DNA of 64,000 nt from NCBI GenBank assembly GCA_905250075.1, contig CAJNOP010000082.1:496001-560000 (forward strand), written 5' to 3'. The translations under genes were made by a program, and so were the position numbers. The DNA comes from Rotaria sp. Silwood1 (taxonomy: Eukaryota; Rotifera; Eurotatoria; Philodinida; Philodinidae). The number at the start of each line of letters is the position of its first letter. The first letter of the stretch is position 1. Positions 39,095 through 51,895 of the stretch are shown piece by piece. The notes beneath the pieces were generated by a model that saw only the letters and a program-made list of their open reading frames with translations, had not been told where the DNA came from and did not search any database.

Positions 39095-40538
39095 TTTTGA
39101 ATCCTTTCTTCTAAAAATTCACCTGAACAACTTGTAATAGTATTGAATGACAATAATTTAATCTTATTACGTGAAATTTTGTAGCTATTAATATTGTCAT
39201 ATATACCCCAAAACATGATTAATCTGTTTGACAACTACCAAAATTTAAAATAACAAGATCAAACCATTAAAAAAACTAGTGTTTCTATGAATTTATGTCA
39301 TTTTGCAATATCATAAATAATATCTCATTTGAGAAAAAATTATTTTAGTTAATTTAAATAAATAAGATGATTATTTCTAATGGATTTCGATCAGCATAAT
39401 AAAATATTTCCCGAACTTTTTTGAGATTAATTCGACCAGTGAACACTTCCTAATCAATAGGAAAAGGATTTTTTTCGATCAGAATTACATATTGATGTTG
39501 ATGGAACTTCATTTTGAATTAATCAAACAAACTCATTAATTGATTTTTCTACATCAACCATATAGAACTCATGTAATGTACATCAAGGATATATTTCATT
39601 CAGAATATGATCAATATCAAACAAAAATATCTAATTGTAAACGAAGTTAACTAGTCAAATCATATAAAACTTCAGAATGTTTTTTAAGTACAGTACAATC
39701 ATGAGTTGCATAAATATAAACAATATCTGTTATGAAAAAAATTTTCTATTACATACTCTTTTCTTGAGTCTTATGCACTCTTCATATTTATAATTTTATT
39801 TGTATTGCTTCCAATTGCTACACACAAACAACATGACAACCTATTCTATTCCTACTATATTACTCTGAGAAGAGTTAGGCACTACCTTCAATGGTCAGAT
39901 ATCTTCTTCTGCAAGTATATATGATGAAATGTCTCTAGAACATAAGTATTTTAAGTATGGAATTAGATATTTAACTACATTACAAAAATAAATTGATGGG
40001 AACTCTCATTAGAATATGCAAATAATAATGAATTTAGAAAAGCTTGACTGTAGAAGGAATACTGTATTAAAGATTTGTATCGATCAAAAAGATTTATTGG
40101 ACATATATAGATATACATTCTTGAAAGCATGTGTACAATAGTGTACTTCTAACTGTTCGATGATTGATTATAACAAGTTAGAATTTCGAACTTTGAAAAA
40201 TTTCCCACATACATTTTTATTTCGCATCTATAATGCCTATGCATGCATTTCAACGTTCTACTCAGACTTTCATTGATCTAAATCTAAGTAAGTTCTTTTT
40301 TTTTTGTCTTTTGATCCTTTTCGATTTGTTACTTTCTTTTCAGTTTTCTCTATGTATCACTAGAGCCTGACCGCCATCGGTAATCGCAAAAAAAAGATAA
40401 ACTTTCCATTTGTTGGACATTTTATCAACATTCTTTTTTGTGGAAAGATTATCATGCGTTTCATCTTTATCAAATAATGGATTAATCGATGATGATATGG
40501 TACGAAATTCCATGAATTTCATACTTATATAGTTGCTG
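39095..40538. other. Intergenic sequence
   Basis: AT-rich. A 60-residue open frame on the minus strand (40522-40340) begins 14 bp from a TATATAAG-like sequence and ends near AG/GT sites. It could be a first exon, but I cannot extend it. Confidence 0.35.
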
Positions 40539-40721
40539 CACGTTGAAAAAAAAAGTATTGAATAATAAAACCTAGAAAAGGATTTATTATTTGTTTCACA
40601 AATATTTGAAGTTTTTACTATTTTTATAGCCGTGCAAGAGTTTATGAAAACTTTATGCGAAGTTTATGAGACGAATAAACCCTTTTGTACGGTTTATTAC
40701 TCGACGCTTTTTCTTACAGTG
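40539..40721. repeat. Short MITE-like element upstream of SPATA17
   Basis: The left end CACGTTGAAAAAAAAAGTAT followed by TGAATAATAAAACC resembles the right end in reverse complement, CACTGTAAGAAAAAGCGTCG followed by AGTAATAAACCG. About 183 bp and non-coding. Target duplication not clear. Confidence 0.5.
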
Positions 40722-41651
40722 TATCGATGAAATTCTAATTAGTATGATAAACAATAACTAAGCGAGATTCTCATTATTTTATTTTCCTTCATTTCTTTCA
40801 TAATTAACTTCAACACATGATTTCATTGTAATCACCAGTAAATAAAATTGAAAGGTGTGGTTCAACAACAATGTAGCTTTTACCTTTTTTCCTTTCTTTT
40901 GCTTTAAAAATAATGATAAACAGGGCCAAAATATGTACAAATCATTTGTGTAAAACGATGTTTGCTTTCTCGATGATCGCGTTAATTAATGATAAATATC
41001 AAGGTTAAAATTTAGTGAATAAAAATTGCGAAAAAGTTGCACATCGTAAGGAATTCATAATAATAATAATAATGTAAAAAGAACTTATGGATGAAGCAGA
41101 TCATAATATATTCTAGATGAAGTTAAAGGTACATTTGTATCGAGAACAAGCGAATACAAGTATGTAGATACAGAAGAAGTTCGTTCACGAGCCATAATTC
41201 TACAAGAGGAAAATAATAGCATCGAAAAAAAGTAGAAAATTGGAGTTGCAGATAAAAATAGAAATTAATCGATTAATATATTTTTTATGTAAAAGATGAT
41301 TGGATTATTTTTATGACAAATCAATAAGTTGTTCAATAAATAGAAACTAGTTTAAAAGAAGAAAAATATTAAAATATCAAGGTAATTTAGTTATGATTCA
41401 ACAAAAACAAACAATATAAATATATCTAAACCATATGAAATTGAAGCGACATCTAACAAAAAATAAGAGTAGCAAGCTCATTTTTCACATTAATATCTTG
41501 ACAACCGATTGTGAAATGGTTTATTTTCAATTTTTATATTCAAAAACACTTTTGAAAAAAATTTTCTTAATATTAATATAATAGATAATTGGATTGTAAA
41601 ATACTCTGAATTAAAATAATTTAGGAAACAGTAAGTACTGCATTCAATTCG

Positions 41652-43216
41652 ATGGCAGCTTTTTTGGAACTGCGTCATAATGCTGATCAAATTCTTGTTG
41701 AACTTGAACATTTAGCAAAGTACTATTTATTTATTTATTTATTTTATTTGTATATTTATCTCATAAGTTTCATAGAGAAGCTGAATATGTTCGAGAACAC
41801 GAGAATAGAGCTTCTGTAATTATTCAATCAGCATGGCGCGGTTATCTTGTTCGATCTCATATTAAGTTAGTGATCGCACATTTTTATTTGTGTTTTAAAC
41901 ATTACATTTATCTTTACAGATATTTAAATCGATGTGCGACTCTTATTCAAACATGGTGGAGAATATATAAGGCTAAAGTGTTATTTCGACAAAAACTGAA
42001 AGTAATAAAATAAAAATTTATTGAAATTTCTATCAACCTAATTGTTTAGGAACATGTTCTTCAACTTCGATTAAAATATTATGATGATAATGCAGTAAAA
42101 GTAAGAATATTTTTTTTTTGTGTTTCATAATAGCAAACCGTTTTTTATTTATTTATTTAGATTCAAAAAATTTGGCGTGGATTTTATGTACGTAAATATG
42201 TGCTTGATTTTTACAGTCGAAAACGATATCTTACTGGACTTGAACAAAAGAATGAACAAATTAGGTAGATTTTTTTTCTTTTCTCTAAATGTTTTAAAAA
42301 AGATGGTTTTTTTTTATAAATTAGAACACAACTACGTGAATATAGAGAATATTTAGACCAAAAGCAACTTGAACAACAGCGACAAGCAAATATTGCAAAG
42401 CTAGAAGAAGAAGCTAAAAAAACACATTATTTAGTTAGTACTAAAGTTGTGCCTGGCATATATAACTCAAAATATTTAGAGTAAAATACGTTTTTCTTTA
42501 ATCCACTATGATTATGAAAGAAATCATGTAACATAGAGCTCCGAAAGAAATGGAAATTATATTGAGAACTACAAAGTTTGAACTACCAACAACTACGAAA
42601 CCGATTAAGAGTAGGAAGGATCAAGAGATTGCAGCATTAACAAAGTTTTTACCTCCACTCAAATCGAAGCCACAAGCAAGTTTCTTTTCTTATTTTGTAT
42701 GATGTTCAGCATATTAAAATTTTAATTAGGGTCCTTTTCGTGCACCGGAAGACGTTCGTTATCAACGTTATCGTCCACTAAAACCATCATTAAGATGTGA
42801 AACAGATTTTTTTGCAACAGAAAAAATGCGTGAAGAATTGAAACTTCAAGAATGGGTTGATCGAATTCATGACGACACGTATAGTTTCTGAAAATTATTT
42901 AAATATTAATCGATTTCTTTTCTTTCGTTTGTTTTTCATTAGATTTAAATCAGGTCTTTGTCGCGATAAACCTTATCCACGAATGCTAATTGGAGAAGAC
43001 CCATACGTAGAACCAACTAAACTTGAACGGCTAGCGTTACGAGAACCAAATAAAACACAATGGGTTGCTGACAAGGTATTATTCTAAATAGAATCTGATA
43101 TCTATAATATACTTTGTTTTTTTAAGGGTTTTCGATCATTAGTACATGGTATACCAGAATTTGACAAGTTCGAAACGACCTATGTAGAACCACATTTTTA
43201 TTATTCATCTTCATAA
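41652..43216 (+). CDS. SPATA17: SPATA17, IQ-motif protein of cilia/sperm
   Basis: SPATA17 is a calmodulin-binding IQ protein linked to sperm and motile cilia. Ten exons: 41652-41719, 41776-41865, 41920-42001, 42050-42100, 42161-42264, 42325-42480, 42537-42675, 42730-42878, 42943-43075 and 43127-43216. The sum is 1062 nt and 353 residues, against 361 in human. Three IQ motifs: VIIQSAWRGYLVRS (37-50), LIQTWWRIYKAK (61-72) and KIQKIWRGFYVRKY (97-110). A charged helix follows, then the family signatures STKVVPGIYNS, QGPFRAPEDV and QRYRPLKPSLR. Intron 7 uses a GC donor (GCAAGT at 42676): only that choice keeps the reading frame, restores QGPFR and gives a normal-sized intron. The C-terminus after GFRSLVHGIPEF is less conserved. 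Confidence 0.93.
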
Positions 43217-44098
43217 CATTATCTATTTCTTTCTCCTTTTAAAAACAACTTTTGTTTTTAAATATATTTTTCCGATTTTCTGATAAATACGTAATCATTC
43301 AATGGCGTTTGAATTCTAAAAGATTAATTTTCAATATCGATATTCTTATGTATTTTACAATCTATTTCGACTTTTTTGTACAATGACTATTTCATTGTTC
43401 AAGTATGATCATGAGACAAAAAAGGTGTTGATTTTTTCATGTACACATCTAAAATGAATGTATAAACTAGGAAAGCATCTCGCTGGTTAATTAATCTCTT
43501 TTGCAATCAGTCTTATGGTCATGAGATAGATCCTATTGAAACTAGAAGAAATCTAACAGGATTTCTATTGATTTTTTTTTCGAATTATGATCATTTTAGT
43601 GAGATGTTCAACAAAATTCTGTGAACCTTTTCAGGTAACTTTGGAAATTGGCTTTCAACTTTTGAATTTGAACCGCACCAATTAAGTTTGCAATGGAATC
43701 AGTTTTTTGTGAAAGTATCAAATTTTCTGATATCTGTTATCATTAGCTACTATTATTGAAAATTCTGTTATGCAGAAAGGCAAACTTTGATCGTAAATTT
43801 ATACATATCTCAGAATAGAGATACTACAAAATCTGATACTTTCACAAGAAACTAATTAGTCCTATTGAGAACTTAATTTATCTAAAGATTAAGTTAATAT
43901 TTGAAAATCAATTGTGACAATGATTTAAGAAGAATTACGGCCTTGCTTTGGAAAACTGACTAAAATGGTCATAATTCAAGAAATAATACTCATGGCAATC
44001 AATCGTTTTAGGCACTCTCTAGTTTCAACAGAATACATCTAATAATATAAGACATTATCTTAAAAGTAATATATCACTTGACAAAGTTCTCTCGTTAA
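43217..44098. other. Intergenic sequence
   Basis: AT-rich sequence between SPATA17 and the first large transposon of the repeat-rich half. No gene or repeat pair seen. Confidence 0.45.
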
Positions 44099-44736
44099 CA
44101 GGGATGGACGAGTCAAGCCATTTTTCGAGTTGAGTCAAGTCGAGTCATCGATATTTTCGAGTCGAGTTGAGTCGAGTGAAATTATTTTTTCAATTATTTC
44201 GTTTTGTTTATTTTGGTAAAAATACTAATAGCACATTTTTTATGATAAATTACCCGGTTTCTGTCCCAGTCAAAAGATTACAATAAAAAAAGAACAAAAT
44301 CGATTGATATCATGCACTTTTTATTGATTTCTCATCAATTTCTAACTGGTTTTAAAGCAAAATAATCATAATTTCATAGACTTGCAATTAATTTCGTTAA
44401 GAATCAATTATGATTTAATGGAAAAAATGGATTGTAACAGATAGAATCTGATGAAATCTGCAGAATGTTTCTTCAATGATTATAGAAAAAATCAATGATA
44501 ATCTCTCTTATTCATTAGATTTTAATCGCTTATAATTAAAAACAATCCAAATAGTCAACGAAATTGTGAGTTTTTTGGTTATTTTTTCCTAATAATCAAT
44601 TGAAACTGTGCGAAATTTGGTTGATTTTTCATCGATTTAGTTGATTTTAATCTGACTGTTCTCAACTTGTTTACGTAGGTAATTTTCCTTCGCAGAAAAA
44701 TAAGAACAGTTCCATAGAAATAATATGATATATCTA

Positions 44737-45306
44737 CTATCGGGTGTCCCATAAATAACATGGTGATAAGAAATTTAAATATCTCTATTGCGGCTCGAGC
44801 AAACGAGCTGATTTTTTGATCATTGATAGAGACATGTTCAAAGTTTATATCCGTAAAGATAAGCCTAGAGAGACTCTTTGTTAAGTATCACTATTGACCT
44901 CTACAAAAAAATTTTACTTTTTCACAGATAAGCAAAATATAATACAAAATGTAGCGTAAAAGTGACTTTGCCGAAAAAAAAGATTAAATCTCTTCACTAC
45001 GGCTCGAGTAAACGAGCTGATTTTTCTATCAATAATAGATACATGTTCAAGTTTTATGTTCATAAAAACATGTCTAGAAACATCCTTTGTTATATATATA
45101 TATTTTTTTTTCTATATGTGAAAAAGTAAAATTTCTTTGTTGAGGTCAATAGTGATACTTAACAAAGAGTCTCCCTAGGCATGTCTTTATGAATATAAAC
45201 TTTGAACATGTGTCTATCAATGATAAAATAATCAGCTCGTTTCCTCGGGCCGCAATAGAGATATTTAAATTTTTTATCGCCGCGTTATTTATGGGATACC
45301 CAGTCT
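44737..45306. mobile_element. TA-flanked inverted-repeat element nested in the hAT element
   Basis: The left end is CTATCGGGTGTCCCATAAAT. The right end in reverse complement is GACTGGGTATCCCATAAATA. Each is directly preceded by TA. Long arms follow, for example TTAAATATCTCTATTGCGGC facing GCCGCAATAGAGATATTTAA, AACGAGCTGATT facing AATCAGCTCGTT, and AGAGACTCTTTGTTAAGTAT facing ATACTTAACAAAGAGTCTC. Part of the left-arm sequence recurs in direct orientation near 45000. The TA duplication suggests the Tc1/mariner group. No transposase. Confidence 0.75.
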
Positions 45307-45624
45307 ATATTTATCAACAATATAAAAACATCACAATTGACTTTTCTCTTATACAAATTTTCAGACCAAACTAATGAAAACCTTATCTTTTACCAATACA
45401 AGCTGAAACTTCAATCTGTATGCTAGCAAGAATTATTTATCACTATTTAAATTAATGTCTTCTTGTACCTTAAAGGTGTGAAATTACAAATATCATTCGT
45501 AATACATAGTTTATCGTTCACAATCATATGAATATATAGATAGGAGAGCTAGTTTTTAAAATTCTTCTAATGCAACTGTTACGTACGTAGTGTTCCCCTA
45601 CGGCCGTAAAACAGAAAGAAGATA

Positions 45625-45697
45625 CTCTTTCTAGTACAGTGGTTAATACGTCTGCTCGGTAAACAGGAGATACATGGTTCGATTCCATGTGAGGGAG
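45625..45697 (+). other. tRNA-like sequence (Thr-like), probably a degenerate tRNA or SINE head
   Basis: Exactly 73 nt can be laid on a tRNA cloverleaf. There is a perfect T arm (CATGG-TTCGATT-CCATG) with a consensus B box GGTTCGATTCC, and an A-box-like TAGTACAGTGGTTA. The variable loop is 5 nt. The anticodon arm gives GGT (Thr), but position 33 is C instead of T and one stem pair is broken. The acceptor stem pairs poorly unless shifted by one base. So this is more likely a pseudo-tRNA or the head of a SINE than an active gene. It sits inside the hAT element. Confidence 0.5.
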
Positions 45698-45990
45698 GTT
45701 GTCTTTTTCTCCGTTCTGTTGTCATACCATCACGCTGCTTATCTCGGTCATGAGTCATAACATCAGACTCTTACAGCAACATATTCAATTATAACGAAAA
45801 TTATTAATAAGTGAAAATTTGATCGTACAAATTGTAATATTTTATAGACGCAAATAAAAGTTTTTTTTTAATGAACGACTCGAGTCAAACAGTCGAGTCA
45901 GCGTCACAAAATTTCCAAGTCCGAGTCTTGGCCAAAATGTGACTCGAGTCGACTTGAGTCCGAGTTTTGACTCGAACTCGCCCATCCCTG

Positions 45991-47925
45991 CTCGTTAGAT
46001 TTTCTTTGTTTTATTTTCCAAGAAAAAATCATGTTTCATCGAAACAATCTGCGAAATAGGTTCAATAAATGTTAGCAATGCATTATGTCATGAAAATTAA
46101 TGCCAAAATCATTTTGTAACCCTTTTGAAATTTATGAACAACCATCATTCTGTTAAGTATCAGATGTAAAACGTATTTCATTTCATGTAAGGAAAAAACT
46201 GTTATCATTGTATTTTTTTGGAAGTTTATCTTATACAGGTTGATTTTTTTAGTCGTGTTTACTTGATAATCAGTACTGTTAGCAGTTACATTTATTACTC
46301 TCATAAAGATAAGTATTAGGTAGTACACTCTGAAAGTAGTCACGTTAAGAAATACCGCAAGCATTCATGAGTATCCGTATCATTAAAAATGCGTCACTTT
46401 TAGTGGTTAATCGCGATATTTGAAAAAATCGTCGATCAATCATAATTAATTAATGAGTTTTAGATATTACTATAAATTGCAATTAATTTACAATGTCCCA
46501 AAAAACTTCTGCAGTAAGTATTAATATATACAAATAAGTATATTTTTACTTTTTTTCGATCATTAGATCATCTCAATAATTACTAAGCATCATTTTATAA
46601 AAATAATGTTTTTTCTTGTATTTAGCGTATCTGATCGTCAAAGTGAACAGTCAATATTCTTTTATAAAGGTAATTTTTCTTTCTTGTATTTAGATCATCA
46701 AAATGAGCAGTGAGTATAGTTCTATTTGAAAAAAACTTTTTTCCTTTTGTTTACTGTAGATCAAGAGGCAGAAATCATCTTTCTTCTTATTTACGAGAAA
46801 AATTTTTTACCACAATGGTAAACGACGGTGGTTTACTCACCGAGACGTAATCATAGTCGTAGATACAACTACTATGATCAGATGAGATTATCGAAAATAT
46901 TATTTGGATAATCACGATTTTCTCTAAAAATCGGAAAAAATCGCTGGTGTAAATGATTAAATACGATATAATCTCACACATAGTTCGACTAATAAACCAC
47001 GATAAAATTGTCAATATTTGCACGATTGTAGGTTTTCATTGCTCATGAATTTTACTCGTGCTAAGATCAAAGTTTATCAGTACTAAACTTGAGTAGTCAC
47101 CAAGTAATATTCGTGCCTCGTGAGTGCTCCTATATGACTTTTTCAGTGCGAAAATCATTTTTGTAAAGTGATTTTGAACATGTATTCTGTTTAGTACTAT
47201 AGTATTATATTTGTTTTGTGTAAAAATGTACAATTATAGTTCTTTGATTTCATATTTAGGTTAAGATACGGTATGTTCAATCCCTCCTCCTACAACGAAT
47301 TTTTACTATTTTGCCACTATACTTAGATGTTTGCTAGAGGACATTATACACTATATAGTAGTGTAATACTACTAATGGATCATGAAACTCAACTTAAGCA
47401 AAATTGTGAATGGAAATATGTTTGTAAATAATATGACATGAGTTTTTAAACTTTATAAATGCTTAAGTAGATGATAATGGATTTTTATAGAAAAGTAACA
47501 TCGTTAATGTCTATCAAACACTCTAATCACCAATTTCATAAATGCCGTTTCTAATATTTATCCTTAATGAATGTTATTCAATACGACTGTCTTCTATTAT
47601 ATTAATATTAACATCCTCTTCATCGTCTTCTTTATCAATATCTTCATTATCTTATAGATTCTTAAGATGATGAATATGTTTGTTTGATAACTAATCATCG
47701 TTAATAAGTTGTCCTAGAATCTATCAGTAAGAATACGCCTTTTTCTGATCATCTCACCCGATAGTCGTAATACTATACCGTCGCTAGTATACTTTCAGTT
47801 GTAATTCAATGTTCATTTCTTTCATAACTACACGAATAAGAACAATTAATTAAATCCATATTAGCAAACGATAGCTTCTATGTATAAATAAATATTCAAA
47901 CAAGAAAATTATAAGAAATACGTCA
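45991..47925. other. Repeat-rich intergenic sequence
   Basis: A short imperfect tandem duplication around TTTCTTGTATTTAG lies at about 46600-46730. A hairpin, ATCATAGTCGTAGATACAAC facing its complement, lies at about 46849-46880. No gene supported. Confidence 0.4.
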
Positions 47926-48449
47926 CAATTATGGTTGATCAATTTAAATTTAAAAAAATTATGAAATCCGGAAATAAATTTAAAAAAACTAAAATTTATT
48001 TTAAATTTAAATTGAATTTACATAAATTTAAGTAAAATTAAAATTTTTTTATATCAATTTAACCTAGTTTAAACCAAATTTAAATTTGTTTAGTTGCTTC
48101 CAGAAAAAAAATAGCCTTTATCTCAAAGGTGTGCTATCAAACGCATGTTTCTGATTATATCACTACCATTAGAAAACAATAGAAACGAAGCACGGCTTTT
48201 TTATACGGAAACTTTGATTCTGATAATCGGACCTTAGCATATGATGTCAGTTCCTTTGCTTATTTCTTATTTTTTTTTATGAAGTCATGTATTTTGACAA
48301 TAGGAATGATCAATTCATCTTTGAAAAATTTATTGAATCCAGAAATAAATTCAAAATTTAAACTAAACAAAAATAGTTTAATTTATTTTTAATTTAAATT
48401 GATAAGAATTTAAATTCTAAATAAATCAACAGAAAAATGCCACCCCTAG
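47926..48449. repeat. AT-word repeat, possible hAT-type element
   Basis: Two blocks (47936-48105 and 48345-48430) are made of AAATTTAAATTT-like words. The right end reads GCCACCCCTAG, whose reverse complement CTAGGGGTGGC resembles a hAT terminus. The left end would be a decayed version near 47926 (TTATGGTTGATC). I could not match the flanking 8 bp, so the limits are uncertain. Confidence 0.4.
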
Positions 48450-51295
48450 TCAAAATGATATTAAAAAACTCAAGAAAAGACGTGCCACGTATGCATAAAT
48501 TGATTCATCAGTTTTATTTGTGAAAAGCTGTCGCCTTTTGAAATACTGATAATTGCAGTGAGTCGCAGTCTCTATATAACCCTAGTCACAATGCATAAAA
48601 AAATAACTTCTATTGTATATATAAAAAAAAACAAGACAAAAGAGCAAAAAGCTTCAGAACTGAAATAAATCAAAATTTCAGGCTCAATTCAAGACGAAAG
48701 GGCTAAAGTCATGAGAACAGAGGAAAACATCATCGTAACTTAACAAAAACCAAGTTGAAGACTGCGATAAATGTATTCATACACTAAAATATAGTCTATC
48801 TCATTTACGCGTCGTTCCTGATAGTATCTTAGACTGTGTCGTAAAAGTCCATTGCAGTTGGACATGTGCGATGATAGATGTGTTGTTAGTCCATCTGGTC
48901 AAGACTCACCACTAGGTTATTTAGTCCGTACAGTGACATAGAATCGACTCCATTGAACATGTTGAACTTATACATTTTTGCATGTCTTGGTTTTAACAAT
49001 TTTTCGATAAATCATTGTTCGATAATACATTGAGAGATTTATTGATGATTGAAAATGGATTTCTTTTAAGTGATCTAATCAAGATCAAACCAACCATTTG
49101 ACGAGTAGATCTCAAGATCTTTCCTTCTCTTACGTTCTACAACATATAGGTATGGCTTGTTCGAAATAAATGAAAAAAGGTAGTCATTATTCATTTGTCT
49201 TATGATCCGTGCTAATGGCACTTAATCATTTCGTTTTATATGCATATTTTCATCTCATTCTTCTCTGCTGCTTTTTTTCTCCTTTGTTTTTGTCTCCACT
49301 GATGTTTGGCCGTATTTATACAATTACAAAGATCTGTGTCTTGTTTGTTTTTCTATTGCATTTCTACTTAATTAGTGTGTTGTCAAGATGAAAAGAAATA
49401 AAATCTCATTTGCCTACACCGGAAAACGACAGGCGAATCAAGGTTGAATTCGAAACACGTCGTCAAAATATTTTACGGTTTAGTCTACCGTATGTTATGT
49501 CGCAAAGTAGCAAAATACTTGATAGAAGCCTACGGAACAATTTATGGTAAAATGTTCGATCGAAAGACGAATCAGAGTAAAACTACTAAATGCAATACGT
49601 TTTTTTTATTACAAAAAAAAACAATGAACAACAGATGTGTGAAATGATAGTCATTAGCCATTCAATAAAAGAACATTATGTAGCTATACTAAAGGAGATG
49701 AAAAAAAAATCGAAATTTAATATAATAGATGTTTTTTCCCAATTCAAACTTGTAGTTGCCCTGGAATCAGAGCAACTATTTGTCCTTGACTTTTTTCTTA
49801 TACTCACTCTAAAAGTAATATTCAAACGAAGAAAGAATATTTTTTTATCTAAATGTAAAAATGAGATTGAAACGAGTTATCAATTAAATATGTAAACAAG
49901 CATCCAGTCTTATTCAAAAAAAGAAATAATAAAGCAAACAGTAAAATCATTCTCCATGTCAAGATTGCAAAAAATAAAATGAATCTCTTACTACAAGAGA
50001 ATGGAAAAGGAATAAATAGTCTGTTATACAACAATTTTCCTTCAATTTCATGGAATACGAATTACAAGGAGCGTCAACGTATGGGACAAGACTTTCGGAT
50101 ACTTTTCATTCTCATTGAATATTTTGATAAGTATTGTAACAATCGTTCATTACAAACCGTGGCCGATGCTTTGTCAACGTTTCATTACGAACGATGATCC
50201 GGATCGCTTCCACATTGAAATTTCTTTCGCATCTTTGCAAATTACTAAAAGAGAAACAGATGAGTTTATAGGAAAACTAAAAACTGTAGGATAATATCAA
50301 TTTAGTTATATCTGATGATCAGAACAGATTGTTGCTTATGTGCAGTTTTGATTGAAACTGAATTGTTAAACAACTCTTTTTCTTAATAACAGCAGTTATT
50401 TTTTTTTTACATTTTTAATCATACAGAAATTGTGAAAAACGATTTTCTTTATGTTACTTCTTTTCTCTTTACTTAATAGCGTTATGCACAGATGCTTTAT
50501 TGTGTATTCTAAGAAAAATAAAAATGAATACTACATTGAATACTTATACTTTCGTATCAGTATGGATATAACGTGAAAAACTCATATGAGTGCTTCTTGG
50601 AGTACTCTCAAAGTATGCACATAAATGAAATTTTTCCAATACTCATACGAGGAATTCTTGTAATCATACGACCAAGTCGTGCTAGCTTGACGATTACATT
50701 CAATAGAATGTAGATAACCTCTTAAATGGAAGGACAAAAACGATATGGAGAAAAAAGCCAATTTCATCCACTTTTCCCAAGATGTAATGATTTCCATCGG
50801 ATCCTATTGAATAAACGTCAGAATTCCTATTGTTGGATTCTGATCACCGGATCTTTACGAATTCCAACAACTTTCGAATGAATTCTGTCGAATCAGGATT
50901 CACCAATAGAACCGTTCGTCCTTATTTCTGAAAATTGAACAATTTTATTAAAAGAAAAAACAAGTTTCTTTAACTAATCACAATTGAATTAAGTGTATTG
51001 ATTGGATATCATCGGCTCACGAGTATAAAAAAAAAGTATTGTGATTATACAAGAAAAAAAAAGAGAATCAATATCAATTTCTTTTTAATTTCATGATGTA
51101 ACATTAGCTTTCTAAGTTATCAATTTCATTGAATTACTTTAATGAAAGTAACTTTATGCTAAAGAAACACCAAATAACTTACACTATAAAAACTCGATAT
51201 CTAATTGGTTGCTTCGACGAAACTTGAAAAAAAAAATCCTATAATTGGCGAACATACTTTTGTGGGTGGGCAACATACGTGAAAAAACAACCATT
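48450..51295. other. Intergenic sequence without supported gene
   Basis: Contains open frames of up to 101 residues (49444-50197), none with a recognised domain or splice partners. No clear repeat ends found. Confidence 0.35.
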
Positions 51296-51380
51296 ATCAG
51301 AAATATATAACAATTGAAATGGTCATTAGCATTCATCAGAAATATATAACAATTGAAATGGTCATTAGTATTCATCAGAA
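51296..51380. repeat. Two-copy 40-bp tandem duplication
   Basis: ATCAGAAATATATAACAATT followed by GAAATGGTCATTAG is present twice in a row with one difference (GCATTC versus GTATTC), plus the start of a third copy. Confidence 0.9.
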
Positions 51381-51549
51381 TGATTTTTTTAGTAATTATC
51401 TATTGATTCAGTATGCTTTTGCGTCGTTTTTTTCTATTAAAAAGAATATGGGCACCAGAAGTTATCATTTTTTATTCAATAAGAACAATGGATATGTAAG
51501 AACAAAAGATTATATTTAATCGACCATTAACACCATTTGTGTCCTTCCA

Positions 51550-51557
51550 TATAAAAG
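51550..51557 (+). promoter_or_regulatory. TATA box of the signal-peptide gene
   Basis: TATAAAAG inside CCATATAAAAGCC, about 155 bp upstream of the ATG at 51711. A start of transcription near 51580 would give a leader of about 130 nt. Confidence 0.5.
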
Positions 51558-51710
51558 CCACTTACAAAAGACTAGAACAATCTAGTCGTGCCATTACATT
51601 CTTTACATAAGACAAAGCTTTCCAGACAAAGAGTGACCATTTTATTCAAACTTTGATCAAGAGAGATACAGTCAGTTTGCCTCAAACTGATCACAACTGT
51701 TGATCATACG

Positions 51711-51895
51711 ATGTCTCAACGGGCATTGCCAACAATGCATTTCCCGTTTCTGCTATTCGCCCTTATTTCTCATTTACTTATTACTCTTCCACAATCCACG
51801 TAAGTTAACTGAATAATATAAATAAATTCTGAATATAAGCTAATTGATATGATATTTTAGTGCACAACCTGCCCCAATCAATTTGAATTCAGACG
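51711..51895 (+). CDS. 5' exons of a secreted-protein gene, rest not found
   Basis: Exon 1 (51711-51799) encodes MSQRALPTMHFPFLLFALIS and continues HLLITLPQST, a classic signal peptide with a long hydrophobic core. It ends at GTAAGT. Exon 2 (51861-51895) follows after an intron ending TTTTAG and adds TAQPAPINLNSDG before another GTAAGA donor. The phases agree. The next exon should start with two bases that complete a Gly codon, but I cannot find a convincing one in the repeats that follow. Either a very large intron has been filled with transposons or the gene is truncated. Function unknown. Confidence 0.6.

Larger units (their letters stand above)
44099..45990. mobile_element. Non-autonomous hAT element with GAGTC words and near-perfect 8-bp target duplication
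   Basis: The left end is CAGGGATGGACGAGT. The right end in reverse complement is CAGGGATGGGCGAGT. Flanks are CTCGTTAA (44091-44098) and CTCGTTAG (45991-45998), matching in 7 of 8 positions. The first and last 100 bp are packed with GAGTC/GACTC words (GAGTTGAGTCAAGTCGAGTC, and GACTCGAGTCGACTTGAGTC). No transposase is encoded. A TA-flanked inverted-repeat element (44737-45306) and a tRNA-like sequence (45625-45697) lie inside. The terminus and 8-bp duplication are typical of hAT elements. Confidence 0.9.

Noticed and set aside
40340-40522. 60-residue minus-strand frame behind a TATATAAG sequence
   Set aside because: Could be a first exon, but no second exon or family was found.
48000-48110. 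AAATTT-rich block as a replication or matrix-attachment site
   Set aside because: Composition alone does not support such a role; a decayed hAT terminus explains it better.
49444-50197. Cluster of overlapping open frames
   Set aside because: Lys/Phe-rich low-information products, with no motif and no splice logic.
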